A stretch of DNA of 64,000 nucleotides from Halobacillus faecis (GTDB lineage Bacteria > Bacillota > Bacilli > Bacillales > Halobacillaceae), in NCBI RefSeq assembly GCF_007991335.1, contig NZ_BJYD01000026.1:1-64000 (forward strand). The letters are read 5' to 3'. Below are positions 55,739-63,027 of this stretch, piece after piece; the stretch's first letter is position 1; every line of letters begins with the position of its first letter. The notes beneath the pieces are model-generated. The model was not told the DNA's origin. It ran no database searches and saw nothing but the letters and a program-made list of their open reading frames with translations. Both the position numbers and the translations under genes were made by a program.

Positions 55739-55752
55739 TGATAACGCTTTCA
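55739..55752 (+). promoter_or_regulatory. cre-like box upstream of the sigma-54 operon
   Basis: TGATAACGCTTTCA fits the CcpA consensus with one mismatch and lies between the activator-site candidate and the -24 element, so catabolite repression of the operon is plausible. Confidence 0.5.
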
Positions 55753-55795
55753 CTAAAACCTTTTAATTGAGTGTATTTTCAGACTTCTTAAAAAG

Positions 55796-55812
55796 TTGGC
55801 ATGAAAGTTGCT
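55796..55812 (+). promoter_or_regulatory. Sigma-54 promoter (-24/-12)
   Basis: TTGGCATGAAAGTTGCT matches the TTGGCAC-N5-TTGCW consensus nearly perfectly and lies 38 bp before the first start codon of the operon. Confidence 0.9.
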
Positions 55813-55849
55813 TGTATAAAAGTAACCAAGTGAAAGGAGAGTTTTATCC

Positions 55850-56998
55850 ATGTCTATTTCAACATTTAAAATCGCTAACAAACTCATTACAGGTCATGGA
55901 GCTACCGAATCCCTACGAAAGGAAGTCGAACGACTGGAAGTTTCCAACCCTTTGATTGTCACCGATGACATTCTGCAGCAGGTCGGAGTGGTCGATCAAG
56001 TCACCTCGCTATTGAAAGGGATGTCTTATGAAGTTTTCAACGGGGTGCAACCTGATCCTGAACTAAGAATTGTCGAGGAGTGCTCAGAAGCATTTAATAA
56101 AGGGGACCATGATGGATTGATTGCTATCGGAGGTGGGAGTGCAATCGACATCGCCAAGAGTGTTTCTGCTTTTGCCCCATTTGAAGGGGACTTAACCGAA
56201 CTTCTTGGAACAGATCTGGTACCAGCAAAAGGCGCGCCCATCATCACCCTCCCTACAACAGCAGGAACGGGTTCTGAAGTTACCAATATCTCTATTCTTT
56301 CAGATAAAGAGGCCCAGCTAAAAAAAGGCATGGTCAGCGATCACCTGCTGCCAGATGTCGCCATCATCGCACCTGAAATGACACTCACCATGCCTCCCTC
56401 GGTAACGGCTGCAAGTGGCGTAGACGCCTTAGTTCATGCCATTGAAGCGTACATATCTGTTCATGCCTCGCCCATTACGGACGCCTTGGCAATCCATGCT
56501 ATGAATATGATTGCGAAGAATTTACCGAAGGCCTATGCCAACCCTAATCATCTGGAAGCTCGGGAAAACATGGCCACCGCAAGCTTGATGGCAGGGATGG
56601 CTTTTGGTAATGCTGGGGTCGGAGCTGTTCATGCGCTCGCCTACCCACTCGGAGGACGCTACCATATTGCCCATGGAGTGAGTAATGCTCTGCTTCTTCC
56701 TTACGTGATGGAGTGGAATAAGATTGCTTGTGCGGAGCAATTTCGGGACATCGCGACGGCCCTTGGAGAAAACACCTCTGGACGATCCGATAAAGAAGCG
56801 GCCGATCAAGCCGTCCGAGCGATGGAACGCTTATGTAACGAGGTCCATATCCCTTCTGGTCTTCGCTCTTTTGATATTCCAGAAAGCGCGCTTACAGAAA
56901 TGGCAGAAGACGCAAGCAAGATCGAACGTCTTTTAAATAATAATCCTAGGAAGTTGTCCAAAGAAGATATTGAAAAAATCTATCAATCGGCTTACTAG
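55850..56998 (+). CDS. Iron-containing alcohol dehydrogenase
   Basis: The 382-residue group III alcohol dehydrogenase has the NAD-binding GGGSAIDIAKS, LPTTAGTGSEVTNISIL, and the metal-ligand region GVDALVHAIEAY...AVHALAYPLGGRYHIAHG with its conserved His residues. First gene of the sigma-54 operon. Together with the GabD-like enzyme it could oxidise an omega-hydroxy acid such as 4-hydroxybutyrate to the semialdehyde. It could also serve as the missing EutG for the neighbouring eut locus, although its promoter and partners argue otherwise. AAAGGAGAG precedes the ATG. Confidence 0.88.
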   Translation: MSISTFKIANKLITGHGATESLRKEVERLEVSNPLIVTDDILQQVGVVDQVTSLLKGMSYEVFNGVQPDPELRIVEECSEAFNKGDHDGLIAIGGGSAIDIAKSVSAFAPFEGDLTELLGTDLVPAKGAPIITLPTTAGTGSEVTNISILSDKEAQLKKGMVSDHLLPDVAIIAPEMTLTMPPSVTAASGVDALVHAIEAYISVHASPITDALAIHAMNMIAKNLPKAYANPNHLEARENMATASLMAGMAFGNAGVGAVHALAYPLGGRYHIAHGVSNALLLPYVMEWNKIACAEQFRDIATALGENTSGRSDKEAADQAVRAMERLCNEVHIPSGLRSFDIPESALTEMAEDASKIERLLNNNPRKLSKEDIEKIYQSAY

Positions 56999-57023
56999 AT
57001 TCTAAAGAAAAGAGGTATTCAAA

Positions 57024-58409
57024 ATGTGGAAAAATCGGAAACACGGAGAAGAATCACCCTTTATTCCCTTAGGTCCATTTAAACTCAGGCTTCCTTTCAT
57101 CCATTATAAATTCGAATGGCCCGATTATGTGCAAGGATTGATGATGTGTGCCGTTGACTTAGCTGCGATTCCACTGATGGTTGAATTGCTAGGCATGCCA
57201 TTCGAAGTGGCTCTCGCTGTCGTGCTATTAAACGGGCTTCTGTACTTGACTCACCACTTGCTCGGAGATCCTGTCGTGCCGGGGTGGATCACACCTGCGA
57301 TCCCCCTCATCATGGCTTATGTATCTACCTTCCCTGAAGGCGTTGACCGGGTCCATGCCCTCATTGCCTTCCAGTTGACACTCGGATTGTTTTCCATCTT
57401 ACTCGGAGCGACAGGACTGGCAAAGAAAGTCGTCTCCTTCGTCCCTCCTGCCATAAAGTCAGGAGTCATCCTTGGGGCAGGTTTTGCCGCTGTTATTTCT
57501 GTCTTTGAAGTAGGAGGACGATTCGAATCATTCCCGTGGACCATTTCCATCGCTGTCGGGATCGCTTTTTACATCATTTTCTCTAGACATTTTAACCACT
57601 TGAAAAGCACAAGTAAGGTTTGGGGTCTCATCGGAAAACTAGGGATTTTTCCCATCATCTTATTAGCTGTTGTCGTCGGTCCTCTTTTCGGCGAAGCACC
57701 ATGGCCGACAATCGAGTGGGGGCTGATCAATCCTGACTTCGGCACCTTGTGGAGTGAATACACGGTTTTCGGGGTAGGCTTTCCATCCTTGATGCTTTTC
57801 CTTCAAGCCGTCCCTACTGTATTAGCTGCTTACATCGTGCTGTTTGGTGACGTCCTGCAGAGCAAAGCTTTGATTGCTGAAGCTGATGATGTCCGCCAAG
57901 ATGAGAAAATCGACTATAACGAAAACCGTGCCCACTTAATCTTTGGTGGACGTAATTCCATCATGAGTATCCTCGGTCCTGACGTTACCATGGCCGGTCC
58001 CTTATGGGCAGCCATGCAGGTCGTTGTCATCGAGCGTTTCAAAGAAGGCAAAAAAGCCATGCACTCCCTCTTCGGGGGATCCGGATCCTTCCGCTGGGGA
58101 ACGAATACCGGTTTAATCTTGATGCCGATCGTCACCCTGGTCCAACCGATCCTAGGCATTGCCCTTGCGCTGACTTTGCTGATACAAGGATACGTCAGTG
58201 TAAGGGTAGGGATATTAGAATCGCGCAGCCACAGGGACCTTGGAATCGCTGGGATCATCGGAGCTGTATTGGCAACCAAAGGCGCGACTTGGGCCTTCGC
58301 CGTTGGTGTCCTGCTTACATTATTAGTCTATGGCAAACAATTCTTCACTGGAGAAAACGATCAGATCTTCACGAAGGATTTAGAAAAACAAGATAGAAAA
58401 ATCTCATAA
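57024..58409 (+). CDS. NCS2-like permease (xanthine/uracil permease superfamily)
   Basis: The 461-residue protein has about twelve hydrophobic segments with NCS2-like features: VPGWITPAIPLIMAY, FVPPAIKSGVILGAGFAAVIS, IMSILGPDVTMAGPLWAAM and the NxGxI-like WGTNTGLILMP. Its substrate may be a small carboxylate rather than a nucleobase, given that it sits between a dehydrogenase and a semialdehyde dehydrogenase. AAAAGAGG lies ahead of the ATG, 25 bp after the previous stop. Confidence 0.75.
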   Translation: MWKNRKHGEESPFIPLGPFKLRLPFIHYKFEWPDYVQGLMMCAVDLAAIPLMVELLGMPFEVALAVVLLNGLLYLTHHLLGDPVVPGWITPAIPLIMAYVSTFPEGVDRVHALIAFQLTLGLFSILLGATGLAKKVVSFVPPAIKSGVILGAGFAAVISVFEVGGRFESFPWTISIAVGIAFYIIFSRHFNHLKSTSKVWGLIGKLGIFPIILLAVVVGPLFGEAPWPTIEWGLINPDFGTLWSEYTVFGVGFPSLMLFLQAVPTVLAAYIVLFGDVLQSKALIAEADDVRQDEKIDYNENRAHLIFGGRNSIMSILGPDVTMAGPLWAAMQVVVIERFKEGKKAMHSLFGGSGSFRWGTNTGLILMPIVTLVQPILGIALALTLLIQGYVSVRVGILESRSHRDLGIAGIIGAVLATKGATWAFAVGVLLTLLVYGKQFFTGENDQIFTKDLEKQDRKIS

Positions 58410-58427
58410 TCAACGAGGAGGACAAAG

Positions 58428-59846
58428 ATGCAAACGTATTATATGAAAATAAACGGACAAGACTCCGGGCACGACCTTCCAACACTGGAAGTCAATAATC
58501 CGGCAAACATGGAAGTCATAGCGACTGTTCCAAAAGGCGGAAAAACAGAAGCCAAACAGGCCGTCGATGCAGCCTCTGACGCCTTCAAAAACTGGTCGCA
58601 ATTCTCTGCCTATGAACGCAGCGAAGTCATCCGAACATGGTTTAACCTGATCCATGAACATAGAGAAGAACTCGCACAGACCATGACACTGGAACAAGGA
58701 AAACCTTTGAAAGAATCCCTTGGAGAAATGAATTATGCGAACGGATTCATCTCCTGGTATGCCGAGGAAGCCAAGCGTGTCTATGGCGAACAAATACCAG
58801 CAACCCAGCGCGACAAACGCTTGTTTGTCCATAAGCAACCGGTCGGAGTCGTAGCGGTCATCACTCCATGGAACTTCCCTGCAGCCATGATTACACGAAA
58901 GGTAGCCCCTGCATTGGCCTCCGGATGTACGGTTGTGATCAAACCAGCCGAACAAACACCGATCACCGCGATTAAATTGGCGGCTCTTGCTGAAGAAGCA
59001 GGTGTTCCAAAGGGCGTTATTAACGTGGTAACAGGAGACCCCAAAGCGATCGGTGAAGCATGGTTAGAAGATGATCGCGTTAGGAAACTGACGTTCACAG
59101 GATCAACAGAAGTCGGGAAGCTTTTAATGAAAGGATCCGCAGACACCGTCAAAAAAATATCTCTGGAGCTTGGCGGTCACGCTCCCGTCATCGTCATGGA
59201 TGACGCCGACCTTGAGAAAGCGGTAGCGGGTGTCATCGATGCTAAATTCAGGAATGCAGGTCAGACTTGCGTATGTTCCAATCGTATTTACGTTCACGAA
59301 TCGATTGTAGAATCATTTACGGACAGGCTCGTAGAAGAAGTGAAAAAACTAAAAGTCGGAGACGGTCTCACCGAAGGCACAGACCTCGGCCCGCTCATTG
59401 ATGAAAAAGCTGTAGCCAAAGTACAAAGACACGTCGATGATGCAGCAGAGAAAGGAGGACAAATCGTCTACCAAGGCTCACAACAAGAAGGGCTCTTCTA
59501 TGAACCCGTTGTGATCACGAACACGAACGATGAGATGATATGCATGAAAGAGGAAACCTTTGGTCCCGTTGTTCCTATTGCAACATTCAAGACAGAAGAA
59601 AAAGCCATTGAAAGAGCCAATGACTCGATTTATGGGCTAGCTGCTTACTGTTTCACAGAAAATCTAACCCGAGGCATTAAAATCATTGAGCAATTAGAAT
59701 ACGGAATTGTCGGGTTAAATGATGGACTCCCCTCCACCCCTCAAGCTCCTTTTGGTGGATTCAAACAAAGTGGGTTAGGACGTGAAGGTGGTCATCACGG
59801 AATGGATGAATATTTGGAGACGAAATATGTATCTGTTAGGCTATAG
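58428..59846 (+). CDS. gabD: NAD(P)-dependent aldehyde dehydrogenase, succinate-semialdehyde (GabD) type
   Basis: The 472-residue enzyme shows the cofactor region ITPWNFPAAMITRKVAPALASGC, the Glu general base in LELGGHAPVIV, and the catalytic Cys in KFRNAGQTCVCSNRIYV, a form specific to GabD-like semialdehyde dehydrogenases. The C-terminal PFGGFKQSGLGREGG is also family-typical. It would oxidise the aldehyde formed by the upstream alcohol dehydrogenase to the acid, for example succinate. Last gene of the operon; a terminator follows. Confidence 0.88.
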   Translation: MQTYYMKINGQDSGHDLPTLEVNNPANMEVIATVPKGGKTEAKQAVDAASDAFKNWSQFSAYERSEVIRTWFNLIHEHREELAQTMTLEQGKPLKESLGEMNYANGFISWYAEEAKRVYGEQIPATQRDKRLFVHKQPVGVVAVITPWNFPAAMITRKVAPALASGCTVVIKPAEQTPITAIKLAALAEEAGVPKGVINVVTGDPKAIGEAWLEDDRVRKLTFTGSTEVGKLLMKGSADTVKKISLELGGHAPVIVMDDADLEKAVAGVIDAKFRNAGQTCVCSNRIYVHESIVESFTDRLVEEVKKLKVGDGLTEGTDLGPLIDEKAVAKVQRHVDDAAEKGGQIVYQGSQQEGLFYEPVVITNTNDEMICMKEETFGPVVPIATFKTEEKAIERANDSIYGLAAYCFTENLTRGIKIIEQLEYGIVGLNDGLPSTPQAPFGGFKQSGLGREGGHHGMDEYLETKYVSVRL

Positions 59847-59853
59847 AAAATGC

Positions 59854-59884
59854 AAAGAAGGTCGATTTATTCGGCCTTCTTTTT
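59854..59884 (+). terminator. Terminator of the sigma-54 operon
   Basis: AAAGAAGGTCG and CGGCCTTCTTT (one G-T pair) form an 11-bp stem with TTTTT, immediately after the aldehyde dehydrogenase stop. Confidence 0.85.
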
Positions 59885-60090
59885 GTCCTTCTTGTATGGA
59901 AGAAGAGTCCCCGGGAAATATAGGAGCAGTTCAAAACAATAACTATTTCTTTTTTATTATTTGTAATTCCTGAATTCAATAAACCGGTTTCTAATCAAAG
60001 AAGCTTACAAACGGGTTGGAGTGCTACTGTTACGGCACCCTTTAATACTGTAACTATGGGAGTAAAAAGCAACAAAGTGAGAGAGGGAGT

Positions 60091-60546
60091 TTAGGCTTCT
60101 TCTGTATTCTCCAACGAGGGATTCAAAACTTGTCCATTAGTAAATATCTCACTGCCCCCAGCACCCTTCAAGTACAGTTCGAACCTCTTGGGGTTCAGCG
60201 TCAACTCTTCTCTAAGAAAGTGTACCTTTCCTAAGACCTCCACCACTTCTAAAAGCAGCTCCGCGTTCGATTTCATCTCCGTCCTTAAACCCGCAATGCT
60301 ATAAAACAGAAGGAAGTCCGCTCTATTCTTAGGTTTTTCGATTATTTTTCTGATTTGCAGCAATTCAGGACGTTGAAACGGTGCACCTAAATATCCTAAA
60401 TCACTGAACCTTTTAAGGACATTGAAGTTATTGGATGAACAGTAATCAAACAACACTTGATCCTGGTGGATAATGCGCTCGACGGGAGTCCATGAGTTTC
60501 CAAAATTCATAGACTTCCTGTAATAGCAGAAAACATTTTTCATCAT
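60091..60546 (-). CDS. Stand-alone serine-recombinase N-terminal-like domain
   Basis: The product of 151 residues matches only the catalytic fold of resolvases/invertases. It has VFCYYRKSM (YxRxS nucleophile region), the Q and second-half helix around IIHQDQVLFDYCSSNNF, RFSDLGYLGAPFQRPELLQI (normally D.G.SG....RP), FLLFYSIAGLRTEM in the place of the arginine motif RLSR, and KVHFLREEL. No DNA-binding or recombinase domain follows, and the key arginines appear changed, so it is probably not an active recombinase. The ATG at 60546 has AGGATG upstream; a longer frame adds a poor N-terminus. Confidence 0.6.
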   Translation of the reverse strand: MMKNVFCYYRKSMNFGNSWTPVERIIHQDQVLFDYCSSNNFNVLKRFSDLGYLGAPFQRPELLQIRKIIEKPKNRADFLLFYSIAGLRTEMKSNAELLLEVVEVLGKVHFLREELTLNPKRFELYLKGAGGSEIFTNGQVLNPSLENTEEA

Positions 60547-60589
60547 TTGCCCACATCCTATTAAGCATAATCGTTTTAAAATGAAAGAC

Positions 60590-60628
60590 AAAAAAGCATA
60601 TGCATCCAATCATCTGGATTCATATGCT
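60590..60628 (-). terminator. Terminator after pcp
   Basis: AGCATATGAATCC and GGATGCATATGCT (minus strand, one mismatch) form a 13-bp stem followed by TTTTTTGTC. Confidence 0.8.
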
Positions 60629-60715
60629 AGTATGGCCTCATTCACCGATCACCTATTCACTACAAAATAGGTTCATGGGGCTTAGAAAAAGATTCTGGTC
60701 AGGCTTCCACTTCAC

Positions 60716-61321
60716 CTAAGGAAGCCATTGTATGATATGTTTAACGGCATCCGTTAAGTCTTTTTGAGACCAGCTCGGAAGTTTCCCGTGCTGAACCGCC
60801 AAATCATGTGAAGCTGGAATATGGACAAAACCTGATGGAACTTCTAGATTGTTCTCATGAAAATGATAGAGCGCTTGATACATCACATGGTTACATAGGT
60901 AAGTCCCAGCCGTGTTGGACACCTCAGCCGGATACCCTCTCGCTTGTAAGTCTTCAACAAATCTCCTTATTGGCAGAGTAGAAAACAATCCATCCGGTCC
61001 CTCTTTCTGGATCCGATCCCCCTCAGGTGTATTCCCTTCGTTATCCTTTTCATTGCTTTCATTACAATTGATGGCAATACGCTCTGGTGTCATTTTGTAA
61101 CGGCCGGCAGCAAGACCGAGCGAGATGACAGCATCTGGTTCGACATCTTGGATATGTTCTAAAATTTCTTGCCCTGACTTGTTGTAATCTACGGGAAGGA
61201 TCCTTCCTTCTATCTGATATCCATTCATCTCTTTGCCTTTCAATTCCTCCACGATGTGGGTTGTTGGGTTGATCGGGAAGTCGAGGAATGGCTCAAAGCC
61301 TGTGAGTAAGAGTTTCTTCAT
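60716..61321 (-). CDS. pcp: Pyrrolidone-carboxylate (pyroglutamyl) peptidase
   Basis: Pcp removes N-terminal pyroglutamate from peptides in the cytoplasm. The 201-residue protein begins KKLLLTGFEPFLDFPINPT and has the catalytic Glu region ERIAINCNE, the Cys in SNTAGTYLCNHVMY and the His in GFVHIPASHD, in the usual order and spacing. It has its own terminator and no operon partner. Confidence 0.93.
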   Translation of the reverse strand: MKKLLLTGFEPFLDFPINPTTHIVEELKGKEMNGYQIEGRILPVDYNKSGQEILEHIQDVEPDAVISLGLAAGRYKMTPERIAINCNESNEKDNEGNTPEGDRIQKEGPDGLFSTLPIRRFVEDLQARGYPAEVSNTAGTYLCNHVMYQALYHFHENNLEVPSGFVHIPASHDLAVQHGKLPSWSQKDLTDAVKHIIQWLP

Positions 61322-61753
61322 TGATGTTTCTCCTTTCCATTATGTTTTCTCTTTCTATGGTTTATATTGTCATAATGCTTTACTGCTTAGTATTCACTAT
61401 TACCGAATATAAGCATCGCCCTTTATTTACTTCAAACGGGTTTCATTGAGATCGATGATCTTCCTAAGACCCACCCTCGTATCAACCCGTTATTTCCTAT
61501 ATAGAACTCATAACATATAATGATATTCCAACTAAGTTTTTCCTAAAGTTAATACCGTGAAATTCTTATTTAACCATAGAAGCCTTTGTCGTAAGCATGA
61601 GGGGATCCCCACCCTTAGTATTCTTGATGTTTTATATATAACAAAGCGACCGTAAACGATGCTGTAATAATTTTTATTGTGTTCTTACTGATATGAACAA
61701 CAAATTGCAAATGAATGTTAAACTTCTAAAAGACTAGTAGAAGAGGTGGAAAA
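61322..61753. other. Intergenic region without recognised features
   Basis: AT-rich DNA between pcp (minus) and the broken gene at 61754 (plus). It should contain both promoters, but no convincing -35/-10 pair, hairpin or small gene was found. Confidence 0.4.
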
Positions 61754-62230
61754 ATGAAAAAAATTATATTAGGTACCGTTTTAGTTATAGCTTTACTAGG
61801 TTTGTCATCCATTTTCTTCTTCAATGAAGGTGAGAGAGAAGGAAAATAGGAGGGAGTAGATCAGAAGTGGTTAGCGCCTGAAGGATTTAGCGGATGCGCG
61901 GTTATCCGCTATAATGTTGAGGGAGCGGAACCTCTCACGATTAACGAAAACAACGAATTCGTATATGAAGTTCCTAGAGATCGAGTTATTGAGATATCCT
62001 CACCTCAGGATTACGGATGGGTCAACGAAGACCACGCGGGACCCTTCCAAGTGTCTGCCTATTATGTGGATGAGGATGGCAAAATCATCGAGGAAATCCC
62101 AAAGGAAGACATCGGGCCAGGTTCCAACGGTACGTTTGTAGATTCCGAAGGGACTGAATATCACCATGCCACCCAATATTTTAATAATGATCAAGCTCTA
62201 TGCACAAAGTGCCCAAAGATTGCACAGTAG
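61754..62230 (+). pseudogene. Small secreted-protein gene interrupted by an in-frame TAG
   Basis: GAGGTGG precedes an ATG opening a signal-peptide-like start (MKKIILGTVLVIALLGLSS). TAG at 61847-61849 ends it at codon 32. The same frame continues without break for 126 codons with coding character (WLAPEGFSGCAVIRYNVEG, SSPQDYGWVNEDHAGPFQVS, CTKCPKIAQ) to TAG at 62228. This downstream part has no start codon near its beginning, so it looks like one gene of about 158 codons with a nonsense mutation. The C-terminal part resembles small Bacillaceae extracytoplasmic proteins of a DUF6843-like kind, from memory. A sequencing error is possible. Confidence 0.65.
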
Positions 62231-62248
62231 AATGTAGCTATGTTAAAT

Positions 62249-62272
62249 AAGCAGAGGTGATCACCTCTGCTT
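62249..62272 (+). terminator. Perfect 24-bp palindrome, terminator of the broken gene
   Basis: AAGCAGAGGTGA and TCACCTCTGCTT are exact complements, placed 18 bp after the final stop codon; the T-run is short. Confidence 0.7.
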
Positions 62273-63027
62273 ATTTAAATTATATACCCGATATCAATTT
62301 TTCAGCCAAATTAATAGAGTATAAAAAAAGCTCTTTTACTCTTCAATTGCTCAATATGTTCTACGTTCTCTAAGATGACTATAAGCCCGCTGCTTGATAT
62401 GTTATGAAGGGCTGTTTCAAGAATAGGTTATTTTGACTTACTCGTTTTGTTCATAGCTTCAGTAAACCCGTCAACAACTTACTAAACGTAGACAAATGCT
62501 CCTGTACACGATCAGGATATTCGTCTTCAATAAAGGCAAGTGTATCCTAGAATTTTTGGTCCAACATGCCCCTTTTTGCTTTTTAACGAACTATATGTAT
62601 TCCAATAAAGAACACTTCCTAATACGATTAGCTCTTTTTACATTAATTCCTGCAATCTTCTCAAGAATTATATTTTATGGATAGTTATGGGGTAAGTTAT
62701 TTTGTCTAAAAAAGTAGAAAAAATAACCCAACATGTGTACGTACCTAATTTGATGAATTTATAAAAAAGTCCAGCATTCAAATACGAGGCTACGCTCCCC
62801 TATGATCATAAATCTTTATTTCAGATTCCACTTTATCCAAAATACTTCACCATATAATAATGAATTCTATGGTGAAGTATTTGCTTCTTTCTAGACTGAC
62901 ATTTATCCTCTGCTAATTCCTTTGCCCATAGTAACTCACAAAAATTGTGGTATCAATAGAAAATCTTTAATACCACGCCCCCCCAAAATCATGAACATAT
63001 CAAATAGAGGGATCAATGCAAATGTAA
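62273..63027. other. Long non-coding or decayed stretch before the flagellin gene
   Basis: About 750 bp of AT-rich DNA without a credible gene. On the minus strand 62451-62545 encodes a coding-like tail (TLAFIEDEYPDRVQEHLSTF) with no upstream start, possibly a gene relic. A flagellin terminator candidate lies at 62838-62881. Short frames on the plus strand lack ribosome sites. Confidence 0.4.
62838..62881 (-). terminator. Hairpin downstream of the flagellin gene
   Basis: CAAATACTTCACCATA and its partner ending GAAGTATTTTG form a 15-16-bp stem about 150 bp after the flagellin stop. There is only a short T-tract, so it may act in mRNA stability as well as termination. Confidence 0.5.

Noticed and set aside
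55850-56998. Fe-ADH as EutG of the eut locus
   Set aside because: It lies under its own sigma-54 promoter with a permease and a GabD-like enzyme and lacks an encapsulation peptide; kept only as an alternative.
58410-58955. 181-codon minus-strand frame opposite the aldehyde dehydrogenase
   Set aside because: Antisense shadow with unlikely composition.
60091-60546. Active site-specific recombinase of a mobile element
   Set aside because: No DNA-binding domain, altered arginine motif and no element boundaries or target duplications nearby.
62496-62684. 62-codon plus-strand frame in the long non-coding stretch
   Set aside because: No ribosome site; hydrophobic composition expected from AT-rich DNA.
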